A stretch of DNA of 29,723 nt, from the NCBI GenBank assembly GCA_937914945.1, contig CALGJF010000018.1, forward strand, positions 1 to 29,723. The letters run 5' to 3'. Of this stretch, positions 15,833 through 23,643 are shown piece after piece. Each line of letters starts with the position of its first letter. Positions within the stretch are counted from its first letter, which is position 1. The DNA comes from an uncultured Bacteroidales bacterium. GTDB taxonomy: Bacteria > Bacteroidota > Bacteroidia > Bacteroidales > Bacteroidaceae. Below the pieces are notes generated by a model, which was given only the letters and a program-made list of their open reading frames with translations, searched no databases and had not been told where the DNA came from. The position numbers were made by a program, and so were the translations under genes.

Positions 15833-17407
15833 ATGAACGTAAACGAAGAGATTGGTAGAAGAAGAACATTTGCGATAATTTCGCACCCCGATGCCGGAAA
15901 GACAACCCTCACTGAGAAGCTCCTTCTTTTTGGTGGCCAGATACAGGTGGCCGGTGCCGTAAAATCAAATAAGATAAAAAAGACTGCAACATCCGATTGG
16001 ATGGAGATTGAGAAACAGCGTGGAATCTCCGTAACAACATCGGTGATGGAGTTCGATTACGAAGGATACAAAATAAACATCCTGGATACCCCGGGCCACC
16101 AGGACTTTGCCGAGGATACTTTCCGTACACTCACCGCAGTAGATAGCGTGATAATTGTGGTAGATAGTGCAAAGGGTGTAGAGACGCAGACACGCAAGCT
16201 CATGGCTGTGTGCCGCATGCGCAACACCCCCGTTATTGTATATGTAAACAAGATGGACCGCGAGGGCCGCGACCCCTTTGAACTGCTCGACGAGCTTGAA
16301 CAGGAACTGCAAATAGCCGTGCGCCCATTGAGCTGGCCCATTGATCAAGGCGCGCGTTTCAAAGGAGTGTATAATATATTTGAACAGAAACTCGACCTCT
16401 TCACCCCCAACAAACAGCGTGTTACAGAGAAGGTGGAGATAGACATAAACAGCGACGAGCTCGATGCCAACATAGGCGAGCAACTTGCCGAAAAGCTGCG
16501 CTCCGACCTGGAGCTGGTGGATGGTGTATATCCCGAATTCAATGTAGATGATTACCTGAACGGAAAGGTTGCTCCCGTGTTCTTTGGTTCGGCACTAAAC
16601 AATTTTGGTGTAGAGGAGTTGCTCAACTGTTTTGTGAAGATAGCACCCAGCCCCCGCCCCGTGCAGGCTGTGGAGCGCGTGGTAAATCCCGAGGACCCCA
16701 AATTCACAGGCTTCATCTTCAAGATAACAGCAAATATCGACCCCAACCACCGTTCGTGCGTCGCCTTTTGCAAAATATGTTCGGGTAAATTTGTGCGCAA
16801 CACCCCATATCGCCACATACGCTTGGGTAAAGACCTCCGTTTCTCGTCGCCCACACAATTTATGGCGCAACGTAAAAGTACCATTGAAGAGGCATATCCC
16901 GGTGATATCATAGGCTTGCCCGATACCGGTAACTTCAAAATCGGTGATACACTCACCGAGGGTGAGAATCTTCATTTCAAGGGCCTGCCCAGCTTCTCGC
17001 CCGAGATGTTCAAGTACATAGAGAATGCCGACCCCATGAAGACCAAACAGCTTGCAAAAGGTATCGACCAACTGATGGGCGAGGGTGTGGCACAGCTATT
17101 TGTCAATCAGCACAATGGTCGCAAGCTCATAGGCACAGTGGGGCAGTTGCAGTTCGAGGTTATTCAATATCGCTTGGAGAACGAGTACAATGCAAAATGC
17201 CGTTGGGAGCCTGTAAACCTCTACAAAGCTTGTTGGATAGAGAGCGACGATGCCGTTGAACTCGAGAACTTCAAGAAGCGCAAATATCAGTACATGGCAA
17301 AGGATATCGAGGGGCGCGATGTTTTCCTCGCCGACAGCAACTATGTGTTGCAGATGGCTCAGAACGACTTTAAGAGTATCCGTTTCCATTTTACAAGTGA
17401 ATTCTAA
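15833..17407 (+). CDS. prfC: peptide chain release factor 3
   Basis: A 524-residue translational GTPase. The G domain has G1 ISHPDAGKTTLTEK (Lys23), switch I with KQRGISVTTSVM, G3 DTPGHQDF (85-92) and G4 NKMD (139-142). Domain II follows (about 290-380), then the RF3 C-terminal domain (LMGEGVAQLFVNQHNGRKL and GTVGQLQFEVIQYRLENEY). The ATG at 15833 is preferred to the in-frame TTG at 15824 that would add MFI. RF3 removes RF1/RF2 from the ribosome after peptide release. Spacing to neighbours is 31 bases upstream and 12 bases downstream, consistent with one operon. Confidence 0.96.
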   Translation: MNVNEEIGRRRTFAIISHPDAGKTTLTEKLLLFGGQIQVAGAVKSNKIKKTATSDWMEIEKQRGISVTTSVMEFDYEGYKINILDTPGHQDFAEDTFRTLTAVDSVIIVVDSAKGVETQTRKLMAVCRMRNTPVIVYVNKMDREGRDPFELLDELEQELQIAVRPLSWPIDQGARFKGVYNIFEQKLDLFTPNKQRVTEKVEIDINSDELDANIGEQLAEKLRSDLELVDGVYPEFNVDDYLNGKVAPVFFGSALNNFGVEELLNCFVKIAPSPRPVQAVERVVNPEDPKFTGFIFKITANIDPNHRSCVAFCKICSGKFVRNTPYRHIRLGKDLRFSSPTQFMAQRKSTIEEAYPGDIIGLPDTGNFKIGDTLTEGENLHFKGLPSFSPEMFKYIENADPMKTKQLAKGIDQLMGEGVAQLFVNQHNGRKLIGTVGQLQFEVIQYRLENEYNAKCRWEPVNLYKACWIESDDAVELENFKKRKYQYMAKDIEGRDVFLADSNYVLQMAQNDFKSIRFHFTSEF

Positions 17408-17419
17408 CCGTTAAATGCT

Positions 17420-17992
17420 ATGGGAACAATAGCCGATGAAGCAAAAAAAGCCGTTGAGGTGATGCGCAAGGGTGGTGTAATACTCTATCCCACGGATACC
17501 GTGTGGGGCATAGGTTGCGATGCCACCAACCCCGAGGCCGTTAAACGTGTGTATGAAATTAAACACCGCGCCGACAGCAAGGCCCTGCTGTTGCTTGTGG
17601 ATAGTGCCGACCGCCTCTCGCGCTATGTGGGTAATGTACCTGCCGTTGCGTGGGATTTGGTGGAGCTAGCCAATAAACCGCTTACCATAATATATGACGG
17701 TGCGCGTAACCTGGCCCCCAACCTCATAGCCGAGGATGGCAGTGTGGGTATTCGTGTAACATCGGAACTCTTCTCAAAGGAACTATGCTATCGTTTTCAA
17801 AAGGCTGTGGTATCGACCTCGGCAAATATCAGTGGTGAGCCCACACCTGCCAATTTTAGTGAGATAAGCCCCGAGATAAAAGCAGCGGTAGATTATGTGG
17901 TGAATTACAAACAACTCGATATGGGGCGTCCCAAATCATCGAGTATAATAAAACTTGCAGCAGATGGAACTGTTGCCATAATAAGAGAATGA
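17420..17992 (+). CDS. tsaC: L-threonylcarbamoyladenylate synthase (Sua5/YciO/YrdC family)
   Basis: A 190-residue YrdC-domain protein without the C-terminal Sua5 extension, so TsaC-type in length. Key segments are KGGVILYPTDTVWGIGCDAT (about 14-33), KHRADSKALLLLVD (nucleotide-binding KxR-like region) and KAVVSTSANISGEPTPANF (STSAN motif). It makes threonylcarbamoyl-AMP from threonine, bicarbonate and ATP, the first step of t6A37 tRNA modification. Its last four bases (ATGA) contain the start of the ClC gene. Confidence 0.93.
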   Translation: MGTIADEAKKAVEVMRKGGVILYPTDTVWGIGCDATNPEAVKRVYEIKHRADSKALLLLVDSADRLSRYVGNVPAVAWDLVELANKPLTIIYDGARNLAPNLIAEDGSVGIRVTSELFSKELCYRFQKAVVSTSANISGEPTPANFSEISPEIKAAVDYVVNYKQLDMGRPKSSSIIKLAADGTVAIIRE

Positions 17993-19779
17993 GCGTGCAA
18001 AATAAAAATACCAAGAGTATGCTCGACCGTTTTATCGAGTGGCGTGAGAAACATATCTCCCAGAGCCAGTTTATCCTGATTCTGAGTTTTATGGTGGGAG
18101 TTTTGTCTGCTCTTGCCGCCTATGCGTTAAAGCATCTTATACACCTTATCCAGCATCTGCTCACAGGCGGTTTCGATAAAGATACATTTAACTGGCTATA
18201 TCTTGTGTATCCTGTTATAGGTATTTTTATCACCGGTTTGCTCATTCGCAAGGTGGTGCGCGACGACATAAGCCATGGAGTAACAAAGGTTCTTTATGCA
18301 ATATCCTGTCGTCAGGGCAAGATACGCCGGCACAACACATGGTCGTCGTTGCTTGCAAGTGCCATTACCATCGGCTTTGGTGGCTCCGTGGGTGCCGAGT
18401 CGCCAATCGTTATGACCGGCTCGGCCATAGGCTCGAATCTCGGTTCTTTCTTCAAGATGGAGAAGAAGGTGATGATGCTGCTCATTGGCTGCGGTGCAGC
18501 GGGAGCGGTGTCGGGTATCTTCAAGGCACCCATTGCCGGTTTGGTGTTTACTCTCGAGGTGCTTATGCTCGACCTCACAATGTCGTCGCTCTTGCCGCTG
18601 CTCATTTCAAGCGTTACGGCAGCCACGTTGTCATATCTGCTCATGGGTACCGATGCCATGTTTGAGTTTCATTTGGAGGATAATTTCGACCTCGCGCGTG
18701 TGCCATACGTAATCATGTTGGGAATTGTGTGCGGTTTGGTGTCGCTTTATTTTACAAAGGTAACAACTAATATAGAGCGTTTCTTCAAGCGTTTTACCAA
18801 TCCTTATGTTCGCCTTGCGATAGGTGGCAGCGTACTCAGTGTGCTTATATTTCTTTTCCCTCCACTGTATGGCGAAGGATACGAGATGATTCACCATCTT
18901 ATAAATGGTTCCTCGGCCGATGTTATACTGAATAACTCGTTGTTCTACGGCCATGCGAGATTCCTTTTCCTATATCTGTTCCTTATAATATTATTTAAGG
19001 CATTTGCTTCCACTGTAACAAATTGTGGAGGTGGTTGCGGAGGTATTTTTGCACCCAGCCTTTTCTTGGGCTGCGCATCGGGATATCTGTTTGCCGGTTT
19101 GTGCAATCTCACAGGGTGGGGCGTTTATGTGTCCGATCGTAACTTCGCCCTCTTTGGCATGGCTGCGCTTATGTCGGGTGTGTTCCATGCTCCTCTCACC
19201 GGTGTGTTCCTTATTGCCGAGCTCACGGGTGGATACGCTCTTTTCTTACCACTTATGATAGTATCTGTGTTTTCCTATCTTACAGTTAAGATTGTAGATA
19301 AGAATAATATCTACGCGGTGCGCCTTGCGCAGCGTGGCGAGCTTATTACCCACCACAAAGACCAGGCGGTACTCACTATCTTGAAGGTTGAGGATGTTAT
19401 TGAGAAGAATTTCATGCGCCTTACCCCCGATATGGATTTAGGGGCACTCACGGCTGTGGTGGCAAAAACCAAGCGTAACATCTTCCCTGTGGTAGATGCC
19501 AGCGACCATCTTGTGGGCATCCTTTATCTTGATGACGTGCGCCATATAATGTTCCGTCAAGAGCTATATCATCGTTATGCCGTGGGCACGCTCATGCGCG
19601 AGGCTCCCGTGCGGTTGAGCATAGAGGAGCCCATGGAGGCAGTTATGCGCAAATTCGAGGAGACGAATGCATGGAACCTGCCGGTAGAGGGTGTCAGTGG
19701 CGAGTATATCGGTTTTATCTCAAAATCGGCAATCTTTACCGCATACAGAAAAACATTACTCGAATTTACATCGGATTAA
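17989..19779 (+). CDS. ClC family chloride channel/transporter with C-terminal CBS pair
   Basis: A 596-residue ClC protein. The membrane core (about 25-435) has the gating-glutamate motif GAESP (Glu137), the segment APIAGLVFTLEV and the filter motif GGIFAPSLFLG (351-361). Tyr442 in IYAVRLAQRG matches the central chloride-coordinating tyrosine. Two cytoplasmic CBS domains fill about 468-596 (VEDVIEKNFMRL, FPVVDASDHLVGILYLDDV, LMREAPVRLSIEEPMEAVM, FISKSAI). Residue 191, at the position of the E. coli internal proton glutamate (E203), is Val. The gene overlaps tsaC by 4 bases. ClC between tsaC and fmt is a gene order I recall from other Bacteroidales. Confidence 0.93.
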   Translation: MSVQNKNTKSMLDRFIEWREKHISQSQFILILSFMVGVLSALAAYALKHLIHLIQHLLTGGFDKDTFNWLYLVYPVIGIFITGLLIRKVVRDDISHGVTKVLYAISCRQGKIRRHNTWSSLLASAITIGFGGSVGAESPIVMTGSAIGSNLGSFFKMEKKVMMLLIGCGAAGAVSGIFKAPIAGLVFTLEVLMLDLTMSSLLPLLISSVTAATLSYLLMGTDAMFEFHLEDNFDLARVPYVIMLGIVCGLVSLYFTKVTTNIERFFKRFTNPYVRLAIGGSVLSVLIFLFPPLYGEGYEMIHHLINGSSADVILNNSLFYGHARFLFLYLFLIILFKAFASTVTNCGGGCGGIFAPSLFLGCASGYLFAGLCNLTGWGVYVSDRNFALFGMAALMSGVFHAPLTGVFLIAELTGGYALFLPLMIVSVFSYLTVKIVDKNNIYAVRLAQRGELITHHKDQAVLTILKVEDVIEKNFMRLTPDMDLGALTAVVAKTKRNIFPVVDASDHLVGILYLDDVRHIMFRQELYHRYAVGTLMREAPVRLSIEEPMEAVMRKFEETNAWNLPVEGVSGEYIGFISKSAIFTAYRKTLLEFTSD

Positions 19780-19831
19780 AATAACAGGGGTGCAGAATCT
19801 TTGTGCCTCGGCATTAAAACAGATTATTTAC

Positions 19832-20827
19832 ATGAACAATAAATTAAGAATAGTATATCTTGGTACCCCCGATTTTGCTGTGGAGCCACTTAAAAGACTG
19901 GTCGAGAAACAGCGTGCAAGTGCCAATTGCGGTTACGAGGTAGTGGGTGTTGTAACAATGCCCGATAAGATGATAATCAAGCGTGGCTATCAGTTGCTCA
20001 TGAGCCCTGTAAAGCAGTATGCCGTGCAGGAGGGGTTGCCTGTATTGCAGCCCAAGTCTCTTAAAAATGAGGATTTTCTTGCTGCACTTGCTGCATGGCG
20101 TGCCGATTTGCAGATAGTAGTGGCATTCCGTATGCTGCCCGAGAGTGTGTGGAATATGCCTCGTCTTGGTACATTTAATCTGCATGCCTCGCTCCTGCCG
20201 CAGTATCGTGGTGCAGCCCCCATAAATTGGGCTATAATAAACGGCGATAAAGAGACCGGTGTTACCACCTTCTTCCTTAAACATGCAATTGACACTGGCG
20301 ATGTGATATTCCGCGACAAGGTGGCGATAGAGGAGTGCGATACAGCCGGTACCCTGCACGATAAACTCATGTTGCAGGGTGGTGAAACAGTTCTGCGCAC
20401 CGTAGAGGCCATTGTAAACGGTACAGCCACAGCGCAACCGCAAGAACAAATGTTTGCACAGGAGAGCGATTTGCGCCCCGCACCCAAAATCTTCCGCGAT
20501 ACCTGTCGCATAGATTGGGAAAAGGATTGCCAAGCCGTGTATGATTTTGTGCGTGGAATGTCGCCCTATCCCGCAGCATGGTTTGAGCTATGCGATGCTG
20601 CCGATACCCCTGTTGCCATAAAAGTGTATGAGGTTGCCAAAGAACCTGCCAAGCACGATAAAAAAGCGGGCACGTTGCTCACTGATGGAAAGAGCTATGC
20701 CAAAGTGGCTGTGAGCGATGGTTTTATATCGTTATTGTCGGTGCAGATACCGGGAAAAAAGCGCATGCCCATAGACGACCTGTTGTGTGGGTTTTCGCTC
20801 CAAGGGTATAGTGTGAAAATGATATAA
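19832..20827 (+). CDS. fmt: methionyl-tRNA formyltransferase
   Basis: A 331-residue enzyme that formylates initiator Met-tRNA with 10-formyl-THF. It begins MNNKLRIVYLGTPDFAVEPL. The catalytic set is FNLHASLLPQYRGAAPINWA with Asn116 and His118, then DTGDVIF with Asp154. The C-terminal OB-like tRNA-binding domain covers about 215-331. The start at 19832 is preferred. The frame stays open upstream to 19691, but that extension runs inside the ClC gene and does not resemble Fmt. It is the last gene of the operon and is followed by a strong hairpin. Confidence 0.95.
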   Translation: MNNKLRIVYLGTPDFAVEPLKRLVEKQRASANCGYEVVGVVTMPDKMIIKRGYQLLMSPVKQYAVQEGLPVLQPKSLKNEDFLAALAAWRADLQIVVAFRMLPESVWNMPRLGTFNLHASLLPQYRGAAPINWAIINGDKETGVTTFFLKHAIDTGDVIFRDKVAIEECDTAGTLHDKLMLQGGETVLRTVEAIVNGTATAQPQEQMFAQESDLRPAPKIFRDTCRIDWEKDCQAVYDFVRGMSPYPAAWFELCDAADTPVAIKVYEVAKEPAKHDKKAGTLLTDGKSYAKVAVSDGFISLLSVQIPGKKRMPIDDLLCGFSLQGYSVKMI

Positions 20828-20866
20828 ACAGAGATTATATAACGCAAATTATATCTTCTTATTGTT

Positions 20867-20902
20867 AAAATCCAAACATTTTTTTTCAAATGTTTGGATT
20901 TT
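20867..20902 (+). terminator. terminator after fmt
   Basis: AAAATCCAAACATTT (20867-20881) and AAATGTTTGGATTTT (20888-20902) form a perfect 15-bp stem with a 6-base loop, and the 3' arm ends in a T-run. The -33 box of the sigma gene lies inside the 3' arm. Confidence 0.8.
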
Positions 20903-20924
20903 ATGCTTAAAATAGTTTCCTTTG
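20893..20924 (+). promoter_or_regulatory. promoter for the ECF sigma gene
   Basis: TTTG at 20893-20896 is followed after 20 bases by TTCCTTTG (20917-20924), one base off TAnnTTTG. The start codon is 79 bases further on. The upstream half overlaps the fmt terminator stem. Confidence 0.5.
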
Positions 20925-21002
20925 TACCGATAATTCATTATAAATAACCTAAAACCAATTGCCTATAGACCAATTTTACTCCAAACGACAAAATAGAAGA
21001 TA

Positions 21003-21596
21003 ATGGAGAATTTGACACAGATGACCGACGATAAGTTGGTGTCGCTGTATATTGGGGGCAATAATTCGGCTTTTGATGTTTTGCTGAATCGTCACAAAGA
21101 CAGGTTGTTTTATTACATATATTTTATTGTACGTAGCAAAGAGGTTGCCGAGGATATATTCCAGGAGACCTTTGTTAAGGCTATCATTAAATTGCAGGAG
21201 GGTCGTTACCAGCCCGACGGCAAGTTCGCTGCGTGGATAACCCGCATAGCGCACAATCTTGTTATAGACCAATTTCGTCAGGAACGCAATGAGAACCTTG
21301 TTTCAAACGACGAAACCGAGGTCGATTTGCTGAATAATGCAGCCCTTGCCGAGGGTACTATCGAGAATCGTTTGGTCAATGAGCAGGTGTTGTGCGATGT
21401 GCGCTCTCTTGTAAACGAACTGCCCGACTGCCAGCGCGAGGTTGTCTATATGCGCTATTATCAACAGCTGTCTTTCAAAGAAATATCTGATATAACCGGT
21501 GTGAGCATAAATACAGCCCTTGGTCGCATGCGTTATGCCATCCTTAATATGCGTCGCATAGCAGCAGATAAGAAGATATCGTTAGTGCTTGAATAA
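21003..21596 (+). CDS. RNA polymerase sigma factor, ECF (sigma-70 family)
   Basis: A 197-residue ECF-type sigma factor. Region 2 covers about 24-95 (AFDVLLNRHKDRLFYYIYFI, AEDIFQETFVKAI, FAAWITRIAHNLVIDQFRQ). An acidic linker (SNDETEVDLLNNAAL) leads to region 4 at about 132-185 (ELPDCQREVVYMRYYQQLSF, then ISDITGVSINTALGRMRYAI, the helix-turn-helix). No anti-sigma gene or SusCD system is adjacent, unlike most Bacteroidota ECFs. I recall close relatives of this protein as single conserved genes across Bacteroidales. The regulon is unknown. It is followed by a hairpin and a 57-codon gene on the same strand. Confidence 0.92.
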   Translation: MENLTQMTDDKLVSLYIGGNNSAFDVLLNRHKDRLFYYIYFIVRSKEVAEDIFQETFVKAIIKLQEGRYQPDGKFAAWITRIAHNLVIDQFRQERNENLVSNDETEVDLLNNAALAEGTIENRLVNEQVLCDVRSLVNELPDCQREVVYMRYYQQLSFKEISDITGVSINTALGRMRYAILNMRRIAADKKISLVLE

Positions 21597-21627
21597 TACT
21601 TAACTAATCATAAACTTTTTATATCCG

Positions 21628-21661
21628 TTTCGGCCGTAACAAAAAAATGTTACGGCCGAAA
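21628..21661 (+). terminator. perfect 13-bp hairpin after the sigma gene
   Basis: TTTCGGCCGTAAC (21628-21640) and GTTACGGCCGAAA (21649-21661) with an A-rich 8-base loop. The stem is unusually strong, but no U-tract follows on the plus strand. It may be a terminator of reduced efficiency or an RNA-stability or regulatory element for the next small gene. Confidence 0.6.
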
Positions 21662-21717
21662 TACTATATAAGGTTTTCTTGCGTTTTAATAACAGAATGT
21701 GAAAACTTATATAGCCT

Positions 21718-21891
21718 ATGAATAGAAATTTTACTCCTAAATTACAGCATCCAATTATTGCAGAGGCTTTAAGGTGCGAGAAGATGCCTTCGCCATCGCC
21801 CACCTCGCTGGAATTCATTAGAAATTTTGCCCGAAATTTCAGAGTGTGCAAGAGCGAGAATGGAATAGTACAGGATTATGTGTTAAACTAA
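21718..21891 (+). CDS. 57-residue small protein, function unknown
   Basis: ATG at 21718 to TAA at 21891. The protein begins MNRNFTPKLQHPIIAEALRC and continues with a PSPSPTSLEFIRNFARNF segment, ending VQDYVLN. It has a Pro/Ser stretch, then an amphipathic, basic-aromatic helix. No signal peptide or membrane segment is present. Codon use looks like the neighbours, and the reading frame is flanked by two hairpins, so it looks like a real gene of its own. From memory, similar short proteins occur downstream of this sigma gene in other Bacteroidales, but I cannot verify that here. The only competing frame is a minus-strand ORF over 21600-21851, which has no recognisable protein features. Confidence 0.7.
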   Translation: MNRNFTPKLQHPIIAEALRCEKMPSPSPTSLEFIRNFARNFRVCKSENGIVQDYVLN

Positions 21892-21905
21892 AAAGACACT
21901 GATAG

Positions 21906-21932
21906 AAAGAGATTGGTACCAATCTCTTTTTA
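21906..21932 (+). terminator. terminator after the 57-residue gene
   Basis: A 24-base perfect palindrome, AAAGAGATTGGT/ACCAATCTCTTT (21906-21929), continues into further T residues. It lies 14 bases after the stop codon. Confidence 0.8.
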
Positions 21933-21970
21933 TTGTATATGGCAGAGTAACCAAAAAACAATATATTATT

Positions 21971-23572
21971 ATGAAAAACTTGTTTGATAGATTTTTATCA
22001 TCGCTAAAAGAGACTCTTTGGTCTTTTCCTCGTACAAAGCCTGTGGAATTACTGTTAATGGTTGCTGCGTATATTGCGGCAGAGAGTGGCCCTTATGAAG
22101 GATTGTTACTTTATCCGATATTGCTTTTCGCAGCAATCTCACTCAATTGTTTGAGTGGTATGAAACGTCTTTTTTATTATATGCTTGCGATTTCTGCACC
22201 CTTGATGTTCTTCGATGGTTGTGTAGATGTTTTGGGTATAAAGTTTTTACCATTGTATGTTTTAAGCATAATAGGCCTGTTATTGACCCATTGCAAATTT
22301 GAAGATAAGGATTGTGCATTGTCGTTTATCAGCTTTGTCAGAAGTCTCTTTAACGCAATGTTGTTTTCAACGGTGGCTTTATGCCTGGTTTTTATAATCC
22401 TTTTGTCTGCCGATTATATTTTTGGTATGGATATACCTTCTGATTTCTATAATACCATTGCTTATGTGGTATATATTGTTATTGCTCCTGCTTCGTTTGT
22501 ATCGGCATACGAAAGAAAGAATGCCGATGTGTCTCTTGGTAAAATTGGTGAAACGGTTTTTTCAAAACTCATCGTGCCGTCTTTGCTCATATATACTCTT
22601 ATTCTTTATATATACTTTGGGCAGATTGCGATACTATGGGAACTGCCCAAAGGCGGAATAGTATATATGACACTCTCTCTCATGATATCGTCAATGGTAT
22701 TGGGATTGGTAAAAAAACTCTCTTCCACCAAATTGTATGAGTGGTTCTTTCCAAGATTGGCGTTGGTGCAGATACCAATTCTTGTAATGTTTTGGGTGGC
22801 TGTGTGCTATCGTATTGGCGAGTATGGTTTCACCGAAGACCGCGTGATGCTTGTGGTTGTGGGTATTGCCGTTACATTGTCGCTGCTTGCTTTGCTTGTG
22901 TGCCGCGAGGATAGGCGCTATTTCACGGTATTGCTTATTTCCCTGGCATTTATGGCAACAGGTTTGTTGCTGCCGTCAAAATATATATCGGTTGCATCTC
23001 AAAAGAGCAGAATGGAATCTATGGCGCGCAGTCTTGGCTTTGTGGATGAATCGGGTAATGTGGATTTTAGCCACTCGTCATTGGCCAGCTTTACGGCAGA
23101 ACAGTATAAGGCTTTAGATGAGCTGAAAAGCGTTATTGCATTCTTGAACGATAATGGCGAATCTTGTAACCTAACATTTGATATGCCCGAAAGCTTTATA
23201 GAGGATTTAAGTAAGGATTTCGATGTTTATACCGAATATGAGGGCTTGAAAATTCCCGATGGGTTTTCTTATATCTATTTCCCAAATGAAACATCTGTTT
23301 ACGGCGATGATACATACTCAGTGAGTACAAAAAACGGTAAGATATCATTTACCTGCGAGGATGTGCATAAACAACTAATGGAGCGTATTGGTGTCGCCGA
23401 TAATAATATAGTGAAAGAATTGCAAAGCGATAAGTATGGCTCTCAATTGGCATATTTTGAGCATGAAGAATTCTTTTTAGTGATTCGGAGAATTGAATAT
23501 ACTGCATTAGGTAATGATGTTAAGGTAAAATCTATGCATTTTCAATGTCTGTTCTTGAAAGAAAAGAAGTGA
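21971..23572 (+). CDS. DUF4153 family membrane protein
   Basis: A 533-residue protein. Residues 20-340 hold about ten membrane segments (for example LLLMVAAYIAAESG, LYVLSIIGLLLTHC, MLFSTVALCLVFIILLSADY, MLVVVGIAVTLSLLALLVC). The motif CYRIGEYGFTEDR (about 281-293) is typical of DUF4153. Residues 345-533 form a soluble, acidic domain with many Asp/Glu, predicted outside the membrane. Function of DUF4153 is unknown. No promoter is obvious in the 38 bases after the preceding terminator. Confidence 0.8.
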   Translation: MKNLFDRFLSSLKETLWSFPRTKPVELLLMVAAYIAAESGPYEGLLLYPILLFAAISLNCLSGMKRLFYYMLAISAPLMFFDGCVDVLGIKFLPLYVLSIIGLLLTHCKFEDKDCALSFISFVRSLFNAMLFSTVALCLVFIILLSADYIFGMDIPSDFYNTIAYVVYIVIAPASFVSAYERKNADVSLGKIGETVFSKLIVPSLLIYTLILYIYFGQIAILWELPKGGIVYMTLSLMISSMVLGLVKKLSSTKLYEWFFPRLALVQIPILVMFWVAVCYRIGEYGFTEDRVMLVVVGIAVTLSLLALLVCREDRRYFTVLLISLAFMATGLLLPSKYISVASQKSRMESMARSLGFVDESGNVDFSHSSLASFTAEQYKALDELKSVIAFLNDNGESCNLTFDMPESFIEDLSKDFDVYTEYEGLKIPDGFSYIYFPNETSVYGDDTYSVSTKNGKISFTCEDVHKQLMERIGVADNNIVKELQSDKYGSQLAYFEHEEFFLVIRRIEYTALGNDVKVKSMHFQCLFLKEKK

Positions 23573-23587
23573 GAGTTTAGAAAGAAA

Positions 23588-23623
23588 CAACAAACGAGTT
23601 CCGCACGCGGAACTCGTTTGTTG
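23588..23623. terminator. bidirectional terminator between DUF4153 and MFS genes
   Basis: CAACAAACGAGTTCCG (23588-23603) and CGGAACTCGTTTGTTG (23608-23623) form a perfect 16-bp stem with a 4-base loop, midway between convergent genes. Confidence 0.85.
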
Positions 23624-23643
23624 TATATGAAGGACACTGCTGT

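Noticed and set aside
19691..19831. In-frame N-terminal extension of fmt
   Set aside because: The extension lies inside the ClC gene and does not resemble Fmt; the ATG at 19832 gives the normal GTPDF start.
21600..21851. 83-codon minus-strand frame over the 57-codon gene
   Set aside because: It runs through the perfect hairpin and has no recognisable features; the plus-strand frame is bounded by a terminator and has a more protein-like composition.
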